NCBI GenBank assembly: GCA_017537365.1
Contig: JAFYKZ010000026.1
Location: 272,404-336,403, forward strand
Length of the DNA: 64,000 nucleotides
DNA from: Clostridia bacterium
GTDB lineage: Bacteria; Bacillota; Clostridia; Oscillospirales; Acutalibacteraceae
Direction of reading: 5' to 3'
In this document: piece after piece, positions 34,387-43,696 of the stretch
Position numbering within the stretch: position 1 is the first letter of the stretch
Layout: each line of letters opens with the position of its first letter
Notes under the pieces: model-generated
What the model saw: only the letters and a program-made list of their open reading frames with translations
Database searches by the model: none
What the model was told of the DNA's origin: nothing
Made by a program: the position numbers and the translations under genes

Positions 34387-36003
34387 ATGAATGAAAACGG
34401 AATTTTCTGGAAAATATTTGCCCGTCGCTCAGGAATAAGTTTTTTTATTATTATATTGCTTTTTTTGAGTTGTATTCTACGAATAGCATCGATCTCAACA
34501 TTAAATTATTCTGCTGCTCTGGCAAATACCAATAAGCTTAAAATAACCGTATCGAAATGCCGAGGAAGTATATACGACTGCAATATGGTGCCTATCACCA
34601 ACAACACCAAAAAATATATTGCAGTAGTTCCGCCTGATAAAACCGCTTTAACCGCTTTAAGCAAAGTTTTAAACGAAAATGAACTAGCCGAGCTTGAAAT
34701 AAGACTAACCGATAAAAAGCCTGTTAAACTCGAATTAAGCGAAAAAATTTCCGTATCAAACATTGTTATTGCCGATGTTTATGAAACCGATAAAGAAAAT
34801 CTTCCTGCCGTTCATTTAATTGGTTATACCGATAGTGATTTAAAAGGTGTTGCAGGTATTGAAAAAGCTTATGACGGTATACTTTCTTCTGAAAAAGAAA
34901 TAACCGTTTATTACGATTGCAACGCAAAAGGAGAAATTTTAGAGGGCGTTAATCCCGAAGTGAATATAAATTCTTCGCTGACTGAAAATGCGGTTAAGAC
35001 CACACTCGATATAAATTTGCAAATGATAGCAGAAGAAGCGGCTTTAAATATTGAACGCGGCGCAATTATTATCTGCGAAAGCGAAACAGGAAAAATCAGA
35101 GCAATGGTAAGTATGCCGCAATTTAATCCGCAAAAAACCGCCGATTATTTAAACGATTCTGCCTCTCCCCTTTTAAATCGCGCAATTAACTCTTATAATG
35201 TGGGCTCGATTTTTAAGCCTTGCGTTGCCGCCGCCGGAATCGAAAATAAAAAAGGAGATTTTTCTTATTTTTGCGATGGCAAAACCGAAATTGAAGACCG
35301 AATTTTTAAATGCCATAACCTTGAAGGTCATAAATTTATGAATTTAAAAACGGCAATAGCAAACTCCTGCAACACATATTTTTATAATTATGCTTTAAAT
35401 ATAGGCGCTGATGCCATATATAAAAAAGCATCCGTTTTAAGATTCGGTTCTTCAATTAAAATATGCGACGGGATAACCGTTTCAAAGGGAAATTTGCCAA
35501 AGGTTGATACCATTAATACATCCTCTGCACTTGCAAATTTAAGCATAGGTCAGGGCAAACTGCTGCTTTCACCTGTTACTATGTTAAACCTTTATAACGC
35601 GATTGCGAATGAGGGCGAATATTATATTCCGTCAGTTATAGAGGGCACTTATATTAGCGGAATTTTTAACGAATATAACAAAGGATATCCCACAAAGGCT
35701 ATGGAAAAAGAAACCGCCACTTTATTAACCGATTATTTAAAAGCGGTTTTAGAAGAAGGAACCGGTGAAACCGCAAAGCCGACATTAATATCGGCGGCAG
35801 GAAAAACGGCAACCGCTCAAACAGGTAAATTTGAAAACGGCATAGAAATATGCCAAGGTTGGTTTTGCGGTTTTTTCCCCGCAGAAAATCCAAAATATAC
35901 CGTTATAGTTTTTTCTGAGGATACGAACAAACAATTAAAAACAAATTCAGAAATTTTTTCTTTTATCGCAGATAAAACCGCAAATTTGAAAAAATTAAAA
36001 TAA
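34387..36003 (+). CDS. Class B penicillin-binding protein (transpeptidase) with altered KTG motif
   Basis: A 538-residue membrane-anchored protein with one N-terminal transmembrane helix (about residues 16-36), a PBP-dimer-like region (about 50-200) and a transpeptidase domain. The SxxK box is S274-I-F-K277, the SxN box is SCN in AIANSCNTYFYN, and the third box reads K473-T474-A475 (GKTATAQTG) in place of the usual KTG. It acts on peptidoglycan outside the membrane. The branch resembles SpoVD/PBP2-type proteins; whether it serves elongation, division or sporulation is not clear. GAGGTG precedes ATG 34387. No FtsL/FtsW neighbour is present. Confidence 0.88.
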   Translation: MNENGIFWKIFARRSGISFFIIILLFLSCILRIASISTLNYSAALANTNKLKITVSKCRGSIYDCNMVPITNNTKKYIAVVPPDKTALTALSKVLNENELAELEIRLTDKKPVKLELSEKISVSNIVIADVYETDKENLPAVHLIGYTDSDLKGVAGIEKAYDGILSSEKEITVYYDCNAKGEILEGVNPEVNINSSLTENAVKTTLDINLQMIAEEAALNIERGAIIICESETGKIRAMVSMPQFNPQKTADYLNDSASPLLNRAINSYNVGSIFKPCVAAAGIENKKGDFSYFCDGKTEIEDRIFKCHNLEGHKFMNLKTAIANSCNTYFYNYALNIGADAIYKKASVLRFGSSIKICDGITVSKGNLPKVDTINTSSALANLSIGQGKLLLSPVTMLNLYNAIANEGEYYIPSVIEGTYISGIFNEYNKGYPTKAMEKETATLLTDYLKAVLEEGTGETAKPTLISAAGKTATAQTGKFENGIEICQGWFCGFFPAENPKYTVIVFSEDTNKQLKTNSEIFSFIADKTANLKKLK

Positions 36004-36066
36004 TTACTAATATTTTTCTGAAAACAAGGCACATTATTAAAAGAAATATTTTTTGGAGGTACAAAA

Positions 36067-37407
36067 ATGAAAAAGCGCATATTATCGCTCGTTTTAGCAC
36101 TATCTACATTGATTTTAAGCTTATCACTTGCAGGTTGCGGTGGCAAAAAGGCTTCGGAAATTTATTTTTTGAATTTTAAACCCGAATCTGCCGCAATTTA
36201 TGAGGAAATTGCAAAAAAATATGAAGAAGAAAAAGGAATCAAATTAAAGGTTGTAACCGCCGCCGCAAACAATTATGAACAAACATTAAAATCAGAAATT
36301 GCAAAATCAGATGCGCCAACGATTTTCCAAATCAACGGACCTGTTGGCTACAAATCTTGGGACGATTATTGCCTAGACCTTAAAGACAGTAAGCTTTATT
36401 CTTTTTTAAGTGATAAAGACATGGCTATTAAGGACGATGGCGGAGTTTTCGCTATTCCTTATGTTGTTGAGGGATATGGCATTATCTATAATGATGCAAT
36501 TATGAAAAAATATTTTGCATTACCAAATAAAAAATCCAATTTAAAATCGGCTTCTGAAATCAACACTTTTTCAAAATTAAAGGAAGTTGTTGAGGATATG
36601 ACGGCTAACAAAGATAAACTTGGTATCAAGGGCGTTTTTGCTTCAACCTCACTTGCCAGCGGTGAAGACTGGCGTTGGCAAACCCATCTTTTAAATGTTC
36701 CTTTGCATCGCGAATTTGCTGATATGAAAGATGTTGCAGACGTTGGTCTTGAAATGCTTGACGCTGATAAAATCTCTTATAAATATTCTAAGAATTTCGG
36801 CGATATATTTGACCTTTATATAAACAACTCGGTAACCGAAAAAACTCTTTTAGGCTCAAAATCGGTTGCAGATTCTATGGCAGAGTTTGCATTAGGACAA
36901 GCCGCAATGGTTCAAAACGGAAACTGGGCTTGGTCGCAAATTTCGGGTGTTAAGGGCAATACCGTTAAAGAATCAGACATTAAAATGCTTCCTATTTATA
37001 TAGGTCTCGACGGGGAAGAAACTCAAGGACTTTGCATTGGCACCGAAAACTATTTAGCAATCAATAAAAATGTCAGCGAAGAACAACAGAAAAAATCTCT
37101 CGAATTTTTGGAATGGCTATTTTCAAGCAAAACAGGTAAAAAATATGTTACCGAAAAATTAGGTTTTATAACCCCATTTAATACCTTTTCCGAAAATGAA
37201 TTACCAAACGACCCGCTCGCAAAAGAAATTTCCCGTTATATGAATGATGAGAAAATCAAAAACATCCCTTGGTCTTTCAGTGCTTTCCCAAGTGAAGCTT
37301 TTAAAAAGGAAGTTGGAAATGCTTTGCTAGACTATGCTCAGGGCAAAAAGAAATGGGATGAAATTAAAACAATAATCACTAATAAATGGAAGAGTGAACG
37401 AGACTAA
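36067..37407 (+). CDS. Carbohydrate ABC transporter substrate-binding lipoprotein
   Basis: A 446-residue extracellular solute-binding protein of family 1. The lipoprotein signal ends LSLAGC (Cys24). The MalE-like fold is shown by VVEGYGIIYNDAIMKKY, GQAAMVQNGNWAWSQ and the C-terminal SGK-type segments. TTGGAGG precedes ATG 36067. It heads an operon with two permeases and 4-alpha-glucanotransferase, so maltodextrin is the likely ligand. The stop overlaps the next start by 1 bp (TAATG). No ATPase gene is included; a shared MsmK-type ATPase elsewhere is expected. Confidence 0.92.
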   Translation: MKKRILSLVLALSTLILSLSLAGCGGKKASEIYFLNFKPESAAIYEEIAKKYEEEKGIKLKVVTAAANNYEQTLKSEIAKSDAPTIFQINGPVGYKSWDDYCLDLKDSKLYSFLSDKDMAIKDDGGVFAIPYVVEGYGIIYNDAIMKKYFALPNKKSNLKSASEINTFSKLKEVVEDMTANKDKLGIKGVFASTSLASGEDWRWQTHLLNVPLHREFADMKDVADVGLEMLDADKISYKYSKNFGDIFDLYINNSVTEKTLLGSKSVADSMAEFALGQAAMVQNGNWAWSQISGVKGNTVKESDIKMLPIYIGLDGEETQGLCIGTENYLAINKNVSEEQQKKSLEFLEWLFSSKTGKKYVTEKLGFITPFNTFSENELPNDPLAKEISRYMNDEKIKNIPWSFSAFPSEAFKKEVGNALLDYAQGKKKWDEIKTIITNKWKSERD

Positions 37408-38252
37408 TGAAAAATCCCATTAAACGCTATTTTCCAATATTTGTTCTGCCAACACTTATAGCGTTTCTTATAGCATTTGTTATCCCATTTATATTAGGAT
37501 TTTTTCTATCGTTTACTGAATTTACAACTGTAAGCAATGCTCAGTTTGTAGGTCTTTCAAACTATATTAAAATTTTCACCGAGGATTCAACCTTTTTAAA
37601 TGCCTTATGGTTTACAATTAAATTCGTTGTGGTATCGGTTTTAAGTATAAATTTAATAGCATTCGCCCTCGCCTTACTTCTTACCCGCTCGTTGCCCTTA
37701 ACCAAACTATTCAGAACAGTTTTCTTTATGCCCAACCTGATAGGCGGAATTGTTTTGGGTTATATCTGGCAGGTTATTATAAACGGAGTTTTATATAACT
37801 TCGGATATTCAATAACTTCTAGTGAAGCCTTTGGTTACTGGGGTCTCATTATCCTGATGAACTGGCAAATGATAGGATATATGATGATTATTTATATAGC
37901 AGGTATTCAAAATATACCAACCGATATTTTAGAAGCCGCAAAGGTTGACGGTGCTAACGGCAGAACCACACTTTTTAGAATTATAATCCCCTCGGTTATG
38001 CCCTCAATAACCATCTGCTTATTCTTAACTATAACTAATGCTTTCAAGCTTTTCGACCAAAACCTCGCTTTAACAGCAGGAGCTCCGTCCGACCGAACTC
38101 AGATGGTTGCCCTTGATATCTATAATACTTTTTATTCCAGAGTGGGATATGAGGGTATCGGTCAGGCAAAGGCGGTTATATTCTTTATTATAGTTGCTAT
38201 TATTGCTTTATTGCAGTTAAGACTTACTCGCTCAAAAGAGGAGGAAGCATAA
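37407..38252 (+). CDS. Sugar ABC transporter permease (MalF-like)
   Basis: A 281-residue protein with six hydrophobic helices, and the EAA loop ILEAAKVDGANGRTTLFRIIIPSVMP that docks the ATPase. It is translationally coupled to the binding-protein gene by a 1-bp overlap. It forms a heterodimeric channel with the following gene's product. Confidence 0.93.
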   Translation: MKNPIKRYFPIFVLPTLIAFLIAFVIPFILGFFLSFTEFTTVSNAQFVGLSNYIKIFTEDSTFLNALWFTIKFVVVSVLSINLIAFALALLLTRSLPLTKLFRTVFFMPNLIGGIVLGYIWQVIINGVLYNFGYSITSSEAFGYWGLIILMNWQMIGYMMIIYIAGIQNIPTDILEAAKVDGANGRTTLFRIIIPSVMPSITICLFLTITNAFKLFDQNLALTAGAPSDRTQMVALDIYNTFYSRVGYEGIGQAKAVIFFIIVAIIALLQLRLTRSKEEEA

Positions 38253-39083
38253 TTGAAATCGAAAATTTTAAACGGTATATATTTTTTAATACTCCTTATT
38301 ATGTCGGCGGCATTTTTATTTCCTGTTTTTATAGTTTTAATAAACTCATTTAAACTCAAATTTTCCATTTCCCAAACACCGTTTTTGTTGCCGAATTCCG
38401 AAACCTTTGTTGGTCTTGAAAATTACACAGAGGGTATAAATAACACAGGCTTTTTCTCCGCATTTTTATGGTCTCTTTTTATAACCGTTTTTTCGGTTGC
38501 AATAATAGTTATTTTCACCTCTATGACCGCTTGGTATATAACACGAGTCCGCTCGTTTTTAAATTCGCTTCTTTACTATGCCTTGGTATTTTCAATGATA
38601 GTTCCATTCCAGATGGTTATGTTTACAATGTCTAAAACCGCTAATGTTTTAAGACTCGATAATCCTATCGGCATTATTTTTATCTATTTAGGCTTTGGCG
38701 CCGGACTTTCGGTATTTATATTTACGGGATTTATAAAAAATGTTCCAATAACCATTGAGGAAGCGGCAACAATAGACGGCTGCAACACACTTCAAGTTTT
38801 TTGGATAGTTGTTTTCCCTGTTTTAAAACCAACCGCTATAACCGTTGCTATCCTTAATACTATGTGGATTTGGAACGACTATCTTCTTCCCTATTTGGTT
38901 ATCGGAAACGATTATAAAACTATTCCGATTGCAGTGCAGTATTTAAAGGGAGGTTACGGCTCGGTTGATATGGGTGCATTGATGGCAATGCTTGTATTAT
39001 CTATTTTACCTGTTGTTATTTTTTATCTTTCAAGTCAAAAATATATAATCAAAGGAGTGGCTTCGGGTGCTGTTAAAGGGTAG
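38253..39083 (+). CDS. Sugar ABC transporter permease (MalG-like)
   Basis: A 276-residue protein with six helices and the EAA loop TIEEAATIDGCNTLQVFWIVVFPVLKP. The start is TTG 38253, directly after the malF-like stop, with GAGGAGG at 38237-38243. The end overlaps malQ by 17 bp. It is the second permease of the maltodextrin-type importer. Confidence 0.92.
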   Translation: MKSKILNGIYFLILLIMSAAFLFPVFIVLINSFKLKFSISQTPFLLPNSETFVGLENYTEGINNTGFFSAFLWSLFITVFSVAIIVIFTSMTAWYITRVRSFLNSLLYYALVFSMIVPFQMVMFTMSKTANVLRLDNPIGIIFIYLGFGAGLSVFIFTGFIKNVPITIEEAATIDGCNTLQVFWIVVFPVLKPTAITVAILNTMWIWNDYLLPYLVIGNDYKTIPIAVQYLKGGYGSVDMGALMAMLVLSILPVVIFYLSSQKYIIKGVASGAVKG

Positions 39084-40548
39084 AAACAAAAAAGGTAAAA
39101 GCGGTATACTCTTGGCTCTCTCCTCCTTACCCTCAAATTACGGTATAGGTTCTCTTGGCATAGAAGCTTTTAAATTTATCGACTTTTTAAAGAAAAGTCA
39201 TCAAAGCTATTGGCAGCTTTTACCCTTATGTCCTGTCGGCAAGGGCAATTCGCCTTATTCCTCACCCTCAACCTTTGCAGGTGAGATACTTTATATAGAT
39301 ATTGACTTATTAATAAAAGAAGGGTTATTATCCCCCGAAGATATAAAAGAAGCTTCTTTTCCTAAAAATACAGATTATAAAATGGTTAGAGAATTCAAAC
39401 TGCCGCTTTTAAAAAAAGCGGCAGATAATTTTAACACGGATAATAAAAACTTTTTAGAATTCAAAAAAGATAATGCTTATTGGCTTGAAGATTATTGTCT
39501 TTTTATGGCTATAAAACAGGTGGAAAACGGACTTTCGTTTGACGCTTGGAAAGACTCATTAAAATATAAGCTTCCAAATGCAATAAATGAATTTAAATTA
39601 AATCATAAAAAAGAAATCGATTTTTTTCATATAACTCAATATTTTTTCTACTGTCAATTTTTGAATCTTAAAGCTTATGCTGATAAAAACGGTATCTCTC
39701 TAATAGGTGATATCCCCTTTTATGTTTGTTTTGACAGTGCAGATGTTTGGAGTAATCCCGAATGTTTTAAATTAGGCAGAGATATGACTCCTGTTTTAGT
39801 TGCAGGTGTTCCTCCCGATGTTTTTTCAAGCGACGGTCAGCTATGGGGAAACCCGATATACGATTGGAATTATCAAAGAAAAAATGATTATTTATGGTGG
39901 AGACAAAGATTATTTCATTATTCAAGACTATTTGATGTTATAAGAATAGACCATTTCAGAGCCTTTGCAGATTTCTATACCATAGCATACGGCAGTGAAA
40001 ATGCGAGAATGGGAGTTTGGGAAAAGGGCGAGGGTATGCATTTTTGGAATACTGTAACCCCTTATTTAGAGCATAGCAATATTATCGCCGAGGATTTAGG
40101 CGGAGAAACTCCCGAGGTTCAAAAATTAGTGATTGATAGCGGTTTTCCTAATATGAAAATTCTGCAATTTGCTTTTGATTCCGATTTAAAAGACCCTTTT
40201 TTACCTAAGAATTTTTCAAAAAACTGTGTTTGTTATACCGGAACTCACGATAATGATACAACTTTTGGTTGGTATGAAACTTTATCTAAAAAAGAAAAAA
40301 TTTTATTTGAAAAAACAGTTCCGAAAATAGAAAAATTTTCCCCAACCAAAAGACTTATTCTTTTTGGTATGAAATCAAAGGCTAATACTGTTATTATCCC
40401 TTTGCAAGATTATTTAGAACTCCCGTCAAGCTGCAGAATGAATACACCCGGTAAAGCTTATGGTAACTGGATATGGAGATTTGAAACAAAAGACCTGACA
40501 GAAGAGCTTATAAATCTTATAAAAAACTTATCATCAGGCAGAAATTAA
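39067..40548 (+). CDS. malQ: 4-alpha-glucanotransferase (amylomaltase, GH77)
   Basis: A 493-residue GH77 enzyme. Motifs are SGILLALSSLPSNYGIGSLG at the N terminus, IGDIPFYVCFDSADVWSNPE, GVPPDVFSSDGQLWGNPIYDW (family hallmark), the nucleophile Asp in DVIRIDHFRAF, the acid/base Glu in IIAEDLGGETPEV, and TGTHDNDTT. It transfers alpha-1,4-glucan segments among imported maltodextrins. The start is GTG 39067, with AAAGGAG about 9 bp upstream inside the malG-like gene. It is the last gene of the maltodextrin operon. Confidence 0.96.
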   Translation: MLLKGRNKKGKSGILLALSSLPSNYGIGSLGIEAFKFIDFLKKSHQSYWQLLPLCPVGKGNSPYSSPSTFAGEILYIDIDLLIKEGLLSPEDIKEASFPKNTDYKMVREFKLPLLKKAADNFNTDNKNFLEFKKDNAYWLEDYCLFMAIKQVENGLSFDAWKDSLKYKLPNAINEFKLNHKKEIDFFHITQYFFYCQFLNLKAYADKNGISLIGDIPFYVCFDSADVWSNPECFKLGRDMTPVLVAGVPPDVFSSDGQLWGNPIYDWNYQRKNDYLWWRQRLFHYSRLFDVIRIDHFRAFADFYTIAYGSENARMGVWEKGEGMHFWNTVTPYLEHSNIIAEDLGGETPEVQKLVIDSGFPNMKILQFAFDSDLKDPFLPKNFSKNCVCYTGTHDNDTTFGWYETLSKKEKILFEKTVPKIEKFSPTKRLILFGMKSKANTVIIPLQDYLELPSSCRMNTPGKAYGNWIWRFETKDLTEELINLIKNLSSGRN

Positions 40549-40643
40549 AGTTTTTTGAAAATATGAGGTTTTTTTATTGTTATTTAATATCTGATATGGT
40601 AAAATATATTAAATATTACTTTTTATCCCAAAGGTGATTTCAA

Positions 40644-42068
40644 ATGAAAACAGATATCAGAAAAACTAAGATTGTTGCAACATTAGGTCCCGCTTCTTCA
40701 AATGAAGAAGTAATTGAAAAAATGTGTCTTGCAGGTATGAATGTTGCGAGACTCAACTTTTCTCATAACACTCATAAAGACCATTTAGATAGAATTAATT
40801 GCGTTAAAAAAGTTCGGGAAAAACTGAATTTGCCTATCGCTTTGCTTCTTGATACAAAAGGTCCTGAATACCGAATTAAAACCTTTAAAAACGGTAAGAT
40901 TTTCTTAAACGAAGGCGATAAATTTGTTTTCACAACAAAAGAAGTTGAGGGAGACGAAACAAAGGTTTCTATCAATTACAAAGGCTTGCCTAATGATTTA
41001 AATGAGGGAGACACTATTCTTTTAAATAATGGACTTATGTCCTTTATAGTTCTTCAAACCACCGAAACTGATGTTATTTGCAAAACCGAAATAGGCGGTG
41101 AGCTTTCAGATAGAAAAAGTATGAGCTTCCCTAATAAAACCTTAAAGCAAATATATTTAAGCGAACAGGATAAAGAGGATATTTTATTTGGTATTGAAAA
41201 TGATATTGATTTTATCGCTTGTTCTTTTGTTTCCTGCAAGCAGGATTTAATTGATGTTAAAAACTTCTTGAAAGAGCATAATGCCGAGCATATTGATATA
41301 ATTGCAAAAATCGAAAACCGCTCGGGCGTTGATAATATAGAGGAAATCTGCGAAGTTTGCGACGGTATTATGATAGCTCGCGGCGATATGGGCGTTGAAA
41401 TACCTTTTGAAGAGCTTCCCGCTATTCAGAAAAAGCTTATAACCAAATGCCGTCTTTTAGGAAAGCGAGTTATAACCGCAACCGAAATGCTCGAATCTAT
41501 GATTTATAATCCAAGACCAACAAGAGCGGAAATTTCTGATATTGCAAACGCAGTTTATGACGGTACAAGCGCAATAATGCTCTCGGGCGAAACCGCTGCG
41601 GGAAAATATCCTGTTGAAAGTGTTAAAACCATGGCAAGAATAGCCTTAAACACCGAGCAGAATATTCATTACGCTAAGCGCTTTGCAAAAGCCGAATTTA
41701 AAATTAAAAACACGGTTGACGCAATTTCTCATTCAACCTGCGGTATGGCTATTGATATAGATGCAAAAGCTATCGCAGTTTGCTCTCTATCGGGTATGAC
41801 CGCTCGAATGGTATCGCGTTTCAGACCTCCTGTTAATATTATAGGACTTACTACCGATGAACAAACTTGGCGCGAACTTGCTCTTTCATGGGGTGTTACT
41901 CCCGTTCTTTGCGAAAACTATAATTCAACCGATGTTTTATTCTACACCGCCGCAAAACTTACCACCAAGGTTTTAGAGCTTGAAAAGGGCGATAAAATCG
42001 TTATGACCGGCGGTGTTACAAACGGAAAATCAGGAAACACTAATCTTATTAAAGTAGAATCTGTTTAA
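40644..42068 (+). CDS. pyk: Pyruvate kinase
   Basis: A 474-residue glycolytic enzyme making pyruvate and ATP from PEP and ADP. The N terminus TKIVATLGPASS, ARLNFSHN, the active-site Lys region IDIIAKIENRSGVDN, the metal and substrate site MIARGDMGVEI, and the signature KRVITATEMLESM with RAEISDIANAVYDGTSAIMLSGETAAGKYP are all intact. It lacks the extra C-terminal PEP-utiliser domain of Bacillus enzymes. AAAGGTG precedes ATG 40644. It lies between maltodextrin use and the flippase gene. Confidence 0.97.
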   Translation: MKTDIRKTKIVATLGPASSNEEVIEKMCLAGMNVARLNFSHNTHKDHLDRINCVKKVREKLNLPIALLLDTKGPEYRIKTFKNGKIFLNEGDKFVFTTKEVEGDETKVSINYKGLPNDLNEGDTILLNNGLMSFIVLQTTETDVICKTEIGGELSDRKSMSFPNKTLKQIYLSEQDKEDILFGIENDIDFIACSFVSCKQDLIDVKNFLKEHNAEHIDIIAKIENRSGVDNIEEICEVCDGIMIARGDMGVEIPFEELPAIQKKLITKCRLLGKRVITATEMLESMIYNPRPTRAEISDIANAVYDGTSAIMLSGETAAGKYPVESVKTMARIALNTEQNIHYAKRFAKAEFKIKNTVDAISHSTCGMAIDIDAKAIAVCSLSGMTARMVSRFRPPVNIIGLTTDEQTWRELALSWGVTPVLCENYNSTDVLFYTAAKLTTKVLELEKGDKIVMTGGVTNGKSGNTNLIKVESV

Positions 42069-42081
42069 GAGGCTTAATTCT

Positions 42082-43494
42082 ATGAATAAATATAAAACTC
42101 TGCTATCTAACACATTTTTAATTAGTATGGGCACTTTTGCTTCAAAGCTTTTAGTGTTCTTTATGGTAAGATTTTATACCGATTATCTTACCACCTCTCA
42201 ATACGGAACGGCAGACCTCATAACCCAAACTGCAAATCTCTTATTTCCAGTAATATCACTAGGTATAACCGAAGGTGTTTTTCGTTTCGGGTTAAGTAAA
42301 GAAAACAATCCTAAAAGTGTTTTTTCAACAGGTCTATGGATAATATCGGCAGGAGCCCTCCTTTTTGCCGCTATTATTCCTGCTCTTTGCTTAGTCAACG
42401 ATTTTAAAGGCTATGTTTGGCTTATCGTGGTTTACACATTAGCCGCCTGTCTCCATTCGCTTTGCGCTCAATACATAAGAGCTATCGGCAAAACCGCTCT
42501 TTTTGCAATCCAAGGAATTATTAACACATCTCTTGTTATTATCCTTAACATTATCTTCTTAACGGGTGTTTTAGGTGTAAACCTCGGAGTTACAGGTTAT
42601 GTTCTTTCGGTTGCTGTTGCCGATACTTTATGTGCCCTTTTCTTGATAATTAAAGAAAAACTTTGGCGATTAATAACCCTTAAAATAGAAAAAACTATAT
42701 TAAAGGATATGCTTAAATATAGCATTCCATTAATACCAACTACTATTTTCTGGTGGATAACAAGCGTTTCGGACAGATATATGGTTAACGAATTTATAAG
42801 TCCCGAAGCTAACGGAATTTATGCGGTTTCTTATAAACTACCAACTCTATTAACCTTGGTTTCAACCGTATTTATGCAGGCGTGGCAGTTCTCCGCCGTT
42901 ACCGAGGATGACGGTGATAAAGAAGAACACGCTAAGTTTTTTAGTAAGGTTTGGGGTTCGTTTCAAGCGGTTATGTTTTTAGCGGGCGGTTTTGTTATTG
43001 CCTTTGCTAAAATAGCCATGAAACTTCTTACTACCTACGAATTCTATTCCTCATGGGAATATGTTCCGCTTTTATCGGTTGCTATGATTTTCACCGCGTT
43101 TACCTCATTTATGGGAACGGTTTATGTTGTTAATAAAAAGAGTGTTATATCCTTTTTAACCGCTCTTGTTGGCGCAGTTACAAATATCATTTTAAATCTA
43201 ATTCTAATCCCCTCCCCCTTAGGAGTTCAAGGCGCAGCTATTGCAACGGTTGCAAGCTATGTTTTAGTATTTATAATCCGCTCGATTAATGCCAGAAAAT
43301 ATATTAAATTTAAGCTTCATATAGGTCATATAATTTTAAATTCTATCATAATTTTTATACAAACATTAGTTATGATTTTTGAAGTTAATTACTTTATTAT
43401 AATTGAAAGCTTAGCTTTGATTTCCCTTTTAATTATAAATTTAAAATTCATAAAAGGCTTTTTAACTAAAATTCTCTCTTTTGCAAAAAAATAA
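42082..43494 (+). CDS. Polysaccharide/oligosaccharide flippase (Wzx/MOP superfamily)
   Basis: A 470-residue integral membrane protein with about 12-14 hydrophobic helices. The N terminus TFLISMGTFASKLLVFFMVRFYTDYL and internal IPTTIFWWITSVSDRYMVNEFISPEANGIYAV are typical of the polysaccharide biosynthesis branch of the MOP superfamily. Members flip lipid-linked sugars across the membrane. No glycosyltransferases are nearby, so the cargo is unknown. It is 13 bp after pyk and likely read from the same transcript. A hairpin terminator follows. Confidence 0.88.
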   Translation: MNKYKTLLSNTFLISMGTFASKLLVFFMVRFYTDYLTTSQYGTADLITQTANLLFPVISLGITEGVFRFGLSKENNPKSVFSTGLWIISAGALLFAAIIPALCLVNDFKGYVWLIVVYTLAACLHSLCAQYIRAIGKTALFAIQGIINTSLVIILNIIFLTGVLGVNLGVTGYVLSVAVADTLCALFLIIKEKLWRLITLKIEKTILKDMLKYSIPLIPTTIFWWITSVSDRYMVNEFISPEANGIYAVSYKLPTLLTLVSTVFMQAWQFSAVTEDDGDKEEHAKFFSKVWGSFQAVMFLAGGFVIAFAKIAMKLLTTYEFYSSWEYVPLLSVAMIFTAFTSFMGTVYVVNKKSVISFLTALVGAVTNIILNLILIPSPLGVQGAAIATVASYVLVFIIRSINARKYIKFKLHIGHIILNSIIIFIQTLVMIFEVNYFIIIESLALISLLIINLKFIKGFLTKILSFAKK

Positions 43495-43569
43495 TGTTTT
43501 TTGCAAACTTAAATTTACATTTTTAAAATTTTTACTTTTATTTTATACAAATTTTCTTTTTGCAACTCG

Positions 43570-43598
43570 TTTTTTCGCAACCTGTGGTTGCGAAAAAA
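43570..43598. terminator. Hairpin with A/T arms after the flippase gene
   Basis: TTTTTTCGCAACC-TGT-GGTTGCGAAAAAA, a 13-bp stem with a 3-nt loop. The arms end in T6 and A6, so a terminator on either strand is weaker than usual because the T tract precedes the stem on the plus strand. Confidence 0.5.
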
Positions 43599-43696
43599 TC
43601 AAAGCAAAGTTGGTTGTTATTAAACATTATTGTTGATATACTATTATTATAGGTTTAATATGCCTGAATTTCATAGTAATGAAAGGAATAAAATTT

